Below the pieces are notes generated by a model. The model did not search any database. It had not been told where the DNA came from and was given only the letters and a program-made list of their open reading frames with translations. A program made the position numbers and the translations under genes. Positions 35,747 to 45,798 of a stretch of DNA of 64,000 nt are shown in pieces (within the stretch, counting starts at the first letter, position 1; each line of letters begins with the position of its first letter). The stretch is from Gnetum montanum (Eukaryota > Streptophyta > Gnetopsida > Gnetales > Gnetaceae), in NCBI GenBank assembly GCA_015680685.1, contig MNCI01005808.1, positions 344,197-408,196 of the forward strand. The letters run 5' to 3'.

Positions 35747-37280
35747 ATGATTATAAACACAAAAAAAGTTTTCCTTCTTAAATTCAAATTTTGGGAATTT
35801 AGTAATGCTAGGCATCTAAAAAGGATGATCAAAAGATACAAGGAACAGTGTGATCTACCAATAGATCTAAAGAGAATCTATTTAGCTACAAAAACCAAGA
35901 AGGTTCATCATCCTGATAAGATAGTCATCTTTTATTAGAAAGCTTTCAATAAGGAAGTAAATAAAGCTAAGGATGAGGTGGAGGAATCACTAAGAAGTTT
36001 GTCAATGAAGTTCTCAACATCATCATGTGATAAGGCTATAGTGAAATTATGCTAATGAATGGAGAGAGAAAAAAATATGCTTTAGCTAGAGACTTCCTTG
36101 AGGAGTACATAGCTTTAATGGAAGAAAACTATTTCTCTAAGAACCTTGATAATCCAGAAGAAGCTCTACTTGATGGAAGATTTTCTCTCAACATTACTGA
36201 GTTTGCCAAGGTCCCAGTAGCTAGAAAAATTAGGATTGAGATAATTAGGATAAATAAGGAAAAGTAGCAAAAGCTATTAGAACAACAATAATTACAATAG
36301 CACTTGTAATAACAGTAGTAACAATAAGAATAACTTAAAAAAGGTAAGAACTCATCCCTTGAATTATCATTAGCTCTAACTACACTAGATTTTTCTTTTG
36401 GCTATTTGATGAAAGAAGCAAGATGCTTCAAAATGAAGGAAAAAGAAAGAACAATCATCTTGAGCCAAAAGCTTTAGACTAAGTGAGAAATAGAAATGAA
36501 TGTTATTTTTCCTTATAAGAAGGATGATTCACTAATAGAAGGGTAAAAGTTCATGCTAACTCACCAAGATATGTTTAAAGCTATAGCTATTTTAATAAAA
36601 GATATGGGATAAATAGTCAATACTAGAATTACAAAGCTCAAAAAATTTTTGATTTAGAATGAGCAAGAAATAACAAAGTTAAAAAATGAGCTTAAAGATT
36701 CCATAGATTTGAATGAGCAAATGAAGGAAACAATTACAATAAAGAAGTCTTTTTTGGAAAATAAGGAATTGAGTAATTTAAAATTGGAGAAAAAGATTGT
36801 CATGTAAGCTTAAAATTAAAAGAAGGAAAGAGTAGAAAAAATCATTCATATTTACTATAGTCTCACTTTCAAGAGCTAATCCATAAATTTATTTTTCAAG
36901 AGGAATGGATAAAAGAAGTTAGAGCATAGATTAATGCAGCTAGGAAAAATTAGACCATGCATGAATAAATTGATCAAAGAGCTTAGGACTTAGTTAAGAC
37001 ATCCATGGAGATAAGAGATAGATTGGCACAGTTGAAGAATGATTTTTTAGATAATATAATGATGATAACTATCAAAGTCATGACTAAAATTAATTAGAAG
37101 AAGATAGAATTAGAATATTCTTATTCAATGACATGAGATGTATTAAAAAAATTAACTAATTTATTATCCAAATTAGGAGTTTATGATTCTAGCATCAAAG
37201 AAGTTATTTAGAAGTCGTATCAATTAGAACTTGACAAGTTGAATCAAATAATTAAAGTTATATATTACTACAATAAAATA
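35747..37280 (+). pseudogene. Decayed ORF with coiled-coil segments, unknown
   Basis: Two open stretches (35747-35938, 63 residues; 36049-36267, 72 residues with a Glu/Lys-rich ALMEENYFSKNL... sequence) are followed, in a shifting frame, by further Lys/Glu-rich sequence. This includes NEQEITKLKNELKDSIDLNE and LENKELSNLKLEKKI (36660-36805), which look like a heptad coiled coil. Stops interrupt every frame. It is likely the remains of an element-encoded protein, but I recognise no family. It is not clearly homologous to ORF3 of A-E. Confidence 0.4.
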
Positions 37281-38823
37281 TCTCAGTGACTATTGATAAA
37301 AGGTTAGTAAGTGTAGAAGATGAAGGAAACTTTGAGATGGTTCAACAACTATTTAACAGTTTAACATTATACGACAAAGTTATTAAATTGGTTAAGCCTT
37401 GAAACAGAATTAGTTAGTATAACTATTATACCATCGAAACTATAGTATAAAGGTTCATGTGGATTTGTAAAAGGGAGAAAATTTTTGAGATAGAAAATAT
37501 TTAAAATGATAATTTTTAATGGCATTTTAAATAGGTTTTGCCTTTCTCTTTTGGTTTTTTCTCTCAGTTCAATATTTCCTTTGATAGCTTTCTAGTTGTT
37601 TAGCTAGATTTATAGATAGTCATGTTTTAGTAAGCAATTGGTTTTGGAATAAGTTGTTTTCTTGATTTGCAAAGGTTTAGCTTATTCTTGTTATACTTAT
37701 TTAACAAGATAGCTTATCTAATTGTTAGTTCTAAATAAGTATAACATTTATTAGATGTTGTTCTAAGTATAAGTTTAAGCTCCATAAAAAATCATTCAAT
37801 ATTAGGTTTGGCTTTGTGTAACATAACTTTTGTGAAATTTAGCTTTTGAGAAGTTTGTTAGCAGATAACTCAAATTTAGTTAATTTCATAAAACTTATTA
37901 TTTATTATCATAGTCATTATGAAACATAGATTTTGATGATTAAGAAATTTTCAAAGACTATTAACTAAAATTGAGAGATAGCTGAAAGAGAAAGCTTAAT
38001 AGCAATTATTGCAAATAAGAAAAACATTTGTAACACTTCTAAGTAATTAAAAATGTATACATAAGCCATTATTAGCTCAATAATCTAGCAAAAGCTAGTT
38101 GGCAATATTCATACCTTGGTGGAGCCAAAAACCAACAATCACCTAAAAGGAGTAACAAAGTTGTTTTGGTTAGGTTTATTCCCTTACACTAACAATTGGC
38201 TACCAAAATTGAACCCATGATTAATTACTTTTAATTAAGAGTCTTACCATTAGGCTAACACCTCATTATTTCAAACATCCATGCTTGAACTTAAAATTTC
38301 ATAAGAATTCAAGATAGAGAGTTGTAGCTTAATATCAATATTTGTTTCAAAGCAAGAAAGTAATACCATTGGTGGAAGATCTTTATCTCTTCACTTATTA
38401 TTCATTTTACATTGAGAATCTTTACCATAAAATCTAACTCTCTTATTGATACTAATTTTAATTTTTGAGTTAATAGTATTCTTTTCAAATAAGGAAAAAT
38501 TTATCTTATAAGCTATTTATATAGGATGCTTAATACTTTTTCTAGTACCAACAAAAATACATAAAGAAGCTTTTGTTATTTTTAGATTCTTTATTATTAT
38601 TTGATCAACTGTAAAAAGAAATTGGCAGTACAAGCAAGACTTAATTCTTATTATCTTTACTCTTATTTGTACTACTAAATCCTTTTTATGATTGAGAAGA
38701 TTGATTTCAATAAAAAAAAATCTACATAACTAAATATTGTAGAAAAAGACTTCATATGCTTAATGGGACTAAAAAGACTAACAATTTGCTACTCAGCTTT
38801 TTAAAAAATCAATGGAAGATTAT
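37281..38823. other. AT-rich region, possible LTR, SINE-like unit
   Basis: GTAAAAGGGAGAAAATTT at 37466-37483 resembles a PPT and could mark the start of an LTR of the element that carried the coiled-coil ORF, but no partner is found. On the minus strand a tRNA-like A box (TTAGCCTAATGGTAAGAC, 38258-38241) and B box (GGGTTCAATTTTGG, 38216-38203) form a SINE-like head. Otherwise I see nothing. Confidence 0.35.
38203..38311 (-). repeat. tRNA-derived SINE-like head, second copy
   Basis: The A box at 38258-38241 and B box at 38216-38203 are better preserved than in the copy at 35562. The stretch CATGCTTGAACTTAAAATTTC (38281-38301) recurs at 22218, suggesting a third, decayed copy there. Confidence 0.5.
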
Positions 38824-39632
38824 TGATGAGTGACAAGAGTCCCTTATGCCCAACCATACATATCGTAAGCATTCACATGTAATCTTGTTAAATTTTGTAG
38901 ATAGGACAAGTGCGTTATCTAGATCGTTAAGTGTTGATTGCAAGTTGTTGTTTTCATGCTTAGACTAGTGGTAGCTTTCTCACATATGGTTTAGTCCAAA
39001 GTGAGGCACATGATTATGATGATGTTGGGGGCTTGAACTAAACTATCAATAACATAGAAATTAATTATTTAATCTAATTAATAATGAAATTAAATCCTAG
39101 TCTAAGGATGCTGAACGTTCCTTCGCAACTTGACATACACATCCTAAATTAGTATAACCATATTTGGGATTACCAAGTCACATGCTAATAGGTGTAGTAA
39201 GTAATATCACTACTAGGTTACTAAATAGTTATACATTACCCTTGAAACTAGTTACACTCATTTTGCCAAAGATTAATATATATGGAAATGTAAATATTAA
39301 GTTAATTGCATAGACATAAATTGCATTAAAAGTAAATTCTATTCTAAGTGAAAGTGCTACAATGAATAGGAATTAATATTAATTCTATTATTAGTCATGG
39401 ATTATGTCTAGTTACAATGCTATTCAAATAAGACACTATACACTTGACTCAAATCCATATTATAGGCATTCATTGACTATTATAAAAGTTGAGAAATAAA
39501 AATAACAAATTTTAGTTACCCATTAACCAAATGGTGCTTAATATATGGTAGATGTATGTATTTATATAGGAAAATATGGATTAGATTCAATGTAGTAGTA
39601 GTTGGGGATGCGTCAACGTAGATTCTTTATCA
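38824..39632 (-). repeat. 3' LTR of element D
   Basis: The left end TGATGAGTGACAAGAG and right end TTCTTTATCA are followed by TACCTCCATG, the inverted PPT. Internal motifs GTTAAGTGTTG, GTGGTAGC and TAGTCCAAAGTGAGGC align with the other Athila LTRs here. Confidence 0.7.
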
Positions 39633-40115
39633 TACCTCCATGACTCAACACAAATTGTCCTTGAGTTGTATAAAATGAATAAAATTCCATTACATTAATT
39701 GTAAGATGAATAAGCCTAGATTAACTATCATTACCAAACTAGAATGTTGAATTACAAAATTTTATTCAATTGGTTGTATTGCAAAATGACAAAACAAAAA
39801 AGACTAGACTAACATTAAAGTTTATAAAATTGAAAGAGTCTTCAAAAATTTGCTGGAAATAAATCTTTATGTTGTCCCTAATAGTGAAAGTTTTTGCAAC
39901 CTTCATCATTATTTTAGCTCTTCTTTTTTTATGCAAAAATTTTAAGGGATAAACTAAAATTTCTTTTCATCAATCCATGGGTTTTGTAGGTAGTGAACAT
40001 GTAATGTTTGAGCTTTAATTCTTATATCTACTATTTTTCCATCAGCATGTCCTCCTCTTGGCCTCTTTTCTTTGCCCACTGAAGGACCTTTAATCCTAGG
40101 GATTCATTTAGGCAT
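39633..40115 (-). pseudogene. ORF3 remnant of element D
   Basis: The start is ATG 40115-40113 within AATTATGCC. About 300 bp remain before the region that aligns with the 3' untranslated stretch between ORF3 and PPT in A (39640-39820). Compared with about 2.8 kb in A, B and C, nearly all of ORF3 has been deleted, including the domain and coiled coil. Confidence 0.45.
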
Positions 40116-41294
40116 AATTTACAATTACCAAAGAATCAACATTAGTTTTGGTAAATTTTTCTTAAGGTTTAACACTTTTTGGATCCTTGGCTCAAAACTT
40201 GAAAAATTTAGCATTTAGACTCAAGGTTATTACAAAATAACATTCCTAAGACTTTAGGATAACTAGAATTATCAAGTTTTAAAGTCATTTTGATTGATTA
40301 TGTTGACTAATAGTTACCTTAATGTTCAAAAATGGGGGTTGAATGAGTGTAATCACTAGTAAAATGCACTCATTCATCCATCATGATAAATGAGCTTAAC
40401 TCTAGGAGCTCGCAAGTTTTCAAACAACTGAAATAAAATGTTTACTTTGCAAGATATTATAAATGCACCATAATATTGAAAATCATGAGGTTTCAAAATG
40501 GCTAAGAAATATTGAATTTGGAGGAAATTTCAATATAAAAGAATTAAAAATTAATTGAAATTGATGATAAGTAGTCCCAAATCATACATGAATTTAGAAA
40601 AGTTATCCATGGTATCATTGAAGATGTGAGGTTGGTTCAAAGTCATGATCAAAAAAAGCCATGTAAGTGGATCCTCCTTAAAGTAGGATCTAGCTCATAA
40701 TGCTCTCATATAACTACTCCTATAGATGTCCATGGATACTCTAGAATTTAAATGCAAATCATGCCTTTGTTGCAAACAACATACAATCACCTTGGTTGGA
40801 GTTTTATACTATACTATACAACATCATTAGTCAAATTATTAGATGTAGTAGTGAGATGAATAATGAGATGACAAGGGATTGTATAGATTAGGTCACAAGG
40901 TACCTTACCATGTCCACAATAGGTTCTTATGTTAATTATGATTAGAATGATCATCATACTTATTTATCTAGGTTTTAAACCAAGTCTATACTTTAGCTAG
41001 TAACATTACATTGCATCATCCCAGACTTACTACCATAGGACCATCACAACTATATGAAAAAATCACTAAACAAAAGAAAATAATGAAGTAATTAAATTAA
41101 TGAATTACTTAAGTACTAAAAATTAAGGAAAATCGACCATTGGTTAAAGATGTGACTTTAAGCATGGGTAACATGTCTTTCTAGTGGTATCTCAAGAATT
41201 AACTTTCTTTTGTATATTAATTAATTGGTGACTATGTTCTCCTTACCAGAGGGCTACCTCTAGTTATGGATAACATGTCTTTGTAGTGACATGG
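40116..41294 (-). other. Linker of element D
   Basis: Non-coding. It includes the shared linker block at 40665-40745 (GTGGATCCTCCTTAAAGTAGG) and two copies of the conserved block (41155-41188 and 41260-41290), the second cut by the C insertion. Confidence 0.55.
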
Positions 41295-42166
41295 TGATGA
41301 GTCATGAATTGTTGGCTATGATATCACATCCATGATATTGCATACGCGATATCATGCATGCGATATTACAACCTAGATGCGATTTCGCGTATGTGATATC
41401 GCAACATGTCTCCTCATCTATAAATAAGAGGTAGGCAGACTTGGTAGGGAGTCTTTTAAGTTTTAATTTTAGTAGTTTTTAGTACTAATGGAGGGACTTT
41501 TTGTTAGTTTTTCCTCTCAACCCTTTTCTCCCAGTGCATGCCTATAGTGTGATGATTGTAATTGTACGACATCCTTATTCGAGTGTGACGTACTTGGACA
41601 CACACATGACTAGCAATAAAGATTGAGATTACTTCATCATTGCAGCATCCACTTAGCTTAATTATTTAATTATTATTATTATTTATTTCTTTTTTAGTTA
41701 ATATCTCTCTACCCTTATCTCCTAGTAACGCGGAATGAGTATGACTTAATTATGAGCATTTAAGTATGACTACTTGGTAACCTAGTAGCGTACCTAGGCC
41801 ATGCGCTTGGTAATCCCAGTGGTAGTCATGCACAAGGTCCAAGATGTGTATGGATGGTTAAGGAATGGATGCTCATCGCACTTAGGCTAGTTTAGGTTCT
41901 CTCTCACCCTCTCTCTCCTAGCTTAGTTGATATTATTTCCCATCATACCCAGAAGTAGCATTAGTGTAGGAAAACATCATACACCTCACTTTGGACTAAA
42001 TCATACGTGACAAAGCTAATACTAGTCTAGGTGGGAAGATAGCGAACTGTGATCTATGAGTAACTATCTGGATACCACAACTAGTCCATCTGTGGAGTTC
42101 AACCAGATCGTGCGTGAAGCGCTCCTATTTGTATGGTTGAGTGCAGGGGTACCTCGCCACTCATCA
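41295..42166 (+). repeat. 5' LTR of element C
   Basis: Starts TGATGAGTCATGAATTG, ends CGCCACTCATCA. U3 holds an array of GATATC/GATATTGCATACGCGATATC-type palindromic units (41310-41405), then CTATAAATAAGAGG at 41417-41430 as the TATA box. It aligns over its full length with 48789-49658. Confidence 0.93.
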
Positions 42167-42167
42167 T

Positions 42168-42186
42168 TGGCGCCGTTGCCGAGGAC
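42168..42186 (+). other. Primer binding site of element C
   Basis: TGGCGCCGTTGCCGAGGAC follows the LTR after one T. It matches the complement of plant tRNA-Asp 3' end (TGGCGCCGTTGCCGGGGAT) at 17 of 19 positions. This PBS is diagnostic of Athila-type elements. Confidence 0.85.
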
Positions 42187-42307
42187 AGTGCTAGTTATCT
42201 AGATTAGTTATATCATACAAGGTTGCTGTATAGTAATTAATGATATGTCTTTTAGGAAGAAATAATTACAAAAATTCACATACAATTTCACACACAATTG
42301 CAGGACC

Positions 42308-44291
42308 ATGCCTCTCCTACAAGATTATGATAATGCGATATCTAGTGAGGTAATTCATTGGAGAACCAACGAATTATATGACAATGAAGATTGGAGTACG
42401 CAATCCGAGCAGGGATTTCTTATAAACATAAACGAAGGCAGCATCATCCCAATGCATGGAAGCATAACTTACTCGATGATGATGAACCCCTACTGGCCAC
42501 TACAAGCCTAACGAAAATACAAGAGGCTGTTCGAATCTCCTGTAGGCATCGTAAAGAGAGCTGTCTACCCAGGTTCAATTTAAACAGCTTTCCCAATTTC
42601 TTAGGAGGCTATGACTTAGATTCACAACAACATTTACAATTCTTTTACGATGCTTGTGCATGGAACAACATTGATAATGGTTGGCAAAAACTCAAGCTCT
42701 TTCCTATGACGCTCATTGGCCAAGCAAAAATATGGTATAGATTGCTAAAACCAAATTCAATACGATATTAGCCAACAATGGTAGAACTCTTTAACAAAAG
42801 ATATCAAACTTACACAAGAGTTTCAGCCTTGAGGAAACAAATCCAAGAGTGGAAAGAAGCACAACATGAACCCTTGGACATGGCCTTAGAAAGATATTAT
42901 GCACTATTAAATAGCTGTCCAGGCCATGAGTTCTCCGAGGAAAGGCTAATGTACCATATCATTGATGGGCTCCGTGATGGAACAAGAGAGACCCTGGGAT
43001 GTATGCCCAAGGTCAACTATATGAACTATGAACCCATCAATTCCAAGAGCTTATTAAGTGGGTAGCAAAAAAAGAGGGAGAAATGGCTAGATGGGAGAAT
43101 GTTGGAAAACATCAACGGGAGTAAAGTATAAACTTAACAGAGTACCATAATCATAAAAAGGAGAAATCGACCTATCTCAAGGAGGAAGAACCATCTTTGC
43201 CAGTACAACAATCATTAGAGGAAATCAAGGCAAAGATCAATAAGATGATGGAATGGATGCATAAAAAGTGTGGGGAATATATCAATAGTATTGGAGATAA
43301 AGTTTTGACAACCGAAGAAGTAGGACAAAATATTATTAGACAATTGGAAAGAAGGGATGAGGAAAATAAGAGTCCAATTGCCAATCACATGTATGAATGT
43401 AACATTTGCCTATATGATCACCCCAAGGGCCAATGCCCAATCTTGTTACATTTATATGAGCATTGGGGGAGCACGTTACACCCATAGTTCATACAGAGAT
43501 ACTATGTTTGATCACAGTGGCAGCAATCCCAGTCGTGGGTGAAGCCATCCCTAAACTGGAGATACCCTTTGTATCATCCGAGTCTAAATGCTTATCTAGT
43601 TCAACATCCTGTTTCCCCAACTGGGTCAACATACTCTATCTCACCACATTATTATTCTCCTCAGTAATATAAGCCCATGTCCTCAACAAAACCACTGCCA
43701 TGTGTACCTTACACTTCTTTTAAATTTCAACATTCTCATCCTTTCCCTTCTTCTACATTGCCACCACTTGTTCTTGAAGTGTCTGTACCACAGAAACAAC
43801 CCATGAACGTTACTTGTGTTGCTATTATCAACAGTAATGAGAGACCTCCTCAACATTAGAGGCGTCCCTTCTTTAGACATGATCATAGGAAGGGACAACA
43901 CAGTTCCAAGGCCATTACATTCTCCAACTCCGCACAAGCCCAACATTGTGGTGCATCCTTCTCCTTGAACCCAATGCCTCGTATCACTTCATCAAGGCCA
44001 CCAATTAACACTCCAACAACCATATGGCCCAATGAATACAGCCATGGAGGGCAACATTCCGATCCTTGCATACCATTTTATGGTCCCAAGTATCATAGTG
44101 GATCAACTCTTTACCCAGGAACCACATCTTATAAATTGCCCCACTATGCTTACTATAATCAGGTGTGTGAACCCTAATGGGGTAAGTATGACCAAGTTTT
44201 GATATTTCCAACATGCAAGGATCCTCATCTTTCATTTATTAATCCTCACCATGCTCATCTGTTTAGTTATGGGGGATATCCCCCATTCTAA
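42308..44291 (+). pseudogene. gag of element C, nearly continuous
   Basis: It starts with ATG 42308 (MPLLQDYDNAISSEVIHW...), shifts frame near 42400-42480, and then shows the Athila capsid domain. That domain includes LKLFPMTLIGQAKIWYRLL, one TAG at 42769, then MVELFNKRYQTYTRVSALRK, LDMALERYYALLNSCP and LMYHIIDGLRDGTRE (42778-43065). After a second shift near 43030 comes the zinc knuckle CNICLYDHPKGQC (43398-43436). The Pro/Tyr-rich tail ends SYGGYPPF at TAA 44289. Gag packages RNA into particles. The final SYGG stretch corresponds to the very end of the integrase region of E. Confidence 0.75.
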
Positions 44292-44381
44292 TAACAAGCA
44301 GGATTAATAAATATTTTTCATTTTCTTTAATTTTACAATTTTTTGTTTTCCATTTTTTCATTTTTCAATTTCTTGTTTTAT

Positions 44382-44609
44382 NNNNNNNNNNNNNNNNNNN
44401 NNNNNNNNNNNNNNNNNNNNNNNNNNNNNNNNNNNNNNNNNNNNNNNNNNNNNNNNNNNNNNNNNNNNNNNNNNNNNNNNNNNNNNNNNNNNNNNNNNNN
44501 NNNNNNNNNNNNNNNNNNNNNNNNNNNNNNNNNNNNNNNNNNNNNNNNNNNNNNNNNNNNNNNNNNNNNNNNNNNNNNNNNNNNNNNNNNNNNNNNNNNN
44601 NNNNNNNNN
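44382..44609. other. Assembly gap of 228 Ns
   Basis: Run of N in the linker of C, just after the gag end and an AT-rich TTTTCATTTTT stretch. Low-complexity sequence probably stopped the assembly. A further single N lies at 44992. Confidence 0.95.
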
Positions 44610-45260
44610 TGACGTCTGTGAGAGTTATCACACAATGTGGTTGTACTAAGATCCTTGTAGATCTAACGCAAAATGGAAGTAAGAGTAATCGAAAGGCACT
44701 CAAAATTCCAATGCTATTCTAGGGGGTCCCACTAGAAAGACATGCATCCATGCCTGAAGGTTGGTAGCTTCTATGGATTCAGTAATTGAAAAAAAAGCAA
44801 AACAAAAACAAAAAAATAAAGAAAGTGCCATAAAGCAAAAATCACTCGTCCCTTGAACAAAATGCTAAGTGATCGTATGCCTTGTTGTTATGGTACTCTC
44901 ATAGTCGCTCATCATGGGATGAAATAATGTGGTGTCACTGATCAAAGGAATGGACTTGGTCCTAATCTTGGAACAATGGGTTAATGACACANCCATCTAT
45001 TACCCTCAACATATTTTCAATGATATTCTTTCCCTTATTACTAGCCCTCTGATTCAAACATTCCTATGAACAATCACATAGCCTTTTTCTCCCCCTTACC
45101 ACTCAAGGTCCTTATTGATAAATTCCATACCATCATAATTTTCATGCCTTTAGAACTAGTTGAATTACCTTGGAACCTTTTAACACTCATCCATATGTCC
45201 TTAGTTTACATCGTTAATTTCAGAAAAATATTAAAAATTCGGTATATTCCATAAGTGCCC

Positions 45261-45305
45261 TAATATCAATAGGCCGTGATATTGCATCCCAAAAATATAT
45301 ATATA
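45261..45305 (+). promoter_or_regulatory. Internal U3-like promoter before ORF3 of C
   Basis: CTAATATCAATAGGCCGTGA, then ATATTGCATCCC and ATATATATATAC as TATA-like sequence. GTGATATTGCATCC resembles units in C's own U3 (GATATTGCATACG, GATATCGCATCC). It is the shortest and weakest of the four cases. Confidence 0.35.
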
Positions 45306-45558
45306 CATGACCCCCCTGCAGTACTTAACATCATTTGCAACTGTTCACATGGGGGAATTTTTTCAAAATTCTCTCTATGATTCATGATTGCGCATCCCTT
45401 GCTTTCATATCTATAACTCACTTGTTGGTCCTCCAATTTTTATTCCGTTTGAACTTACTTGAACACGAAGTGTTCAGCTTAGTTGTGGGGGAGGGGCACA
45501 TGCCGAATAGCGCATAACTTTTTTAGAATTCTTCATCATCCGAAGGACATTATTAAGG

Positions 45559-45798
45559 GTAATTAGTTATAAAATTAATGATAAATGTGCCAAAAACAAT
45601 TTCATTATCTTAGTTATATCAGGAAACTAGATTTGGAAACCGCCTAAGCAAAGAGGATTCAATATTGTAATCTTTCAGGGACATTTTCTCCTAATAAGTA
45701 ACGTCACACAGAGATAAAGAAAATTCATTAAGGCAATCAATAAGGTATAACATAACTTTGGTAATGACCTTACTAATGATCAGCCCGTGTGATTGTAG
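45559..45798 (+). other. Candidate leader intron before ORF3 of C
   Basis: Donor TTAAGG/GTAATTAG (GT at 45559) and acceptor TGATTGTAG (AG at 45797-45798) enclose 240 nt, the acceptor directly before the ORF3 ATG at 45799. Confidence 0.4.

Larger units (their letters stand above)
38824..41294 (-). mobile_element. Element D, 3' part (interrupted by C)
   Basis: A minus-oriented 3' LTR (38824-39632) is followed by an inverted PPT, a much shortened ORF3 and the linker. The element resumes at 49659 after the C insertion. In LTR ends and linker it is closest to E (CACTCATCA/CGCTCATTA ends preceded by CTTGT). The 5-mer left of it is ATTAT; the other end is outside the window. Confidence 0.7.
44292..45798 (+). 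other. Linker of element C
   Basis: Non-coding stretch with the N gap. It contains the conserved block ACTAGAAAGACATGCATCCA (44731-44750), the internal promoter candidate and the leader intron candidate. The ORFs at 45066-45517 have no family resemblance. Confidence 0.6.
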
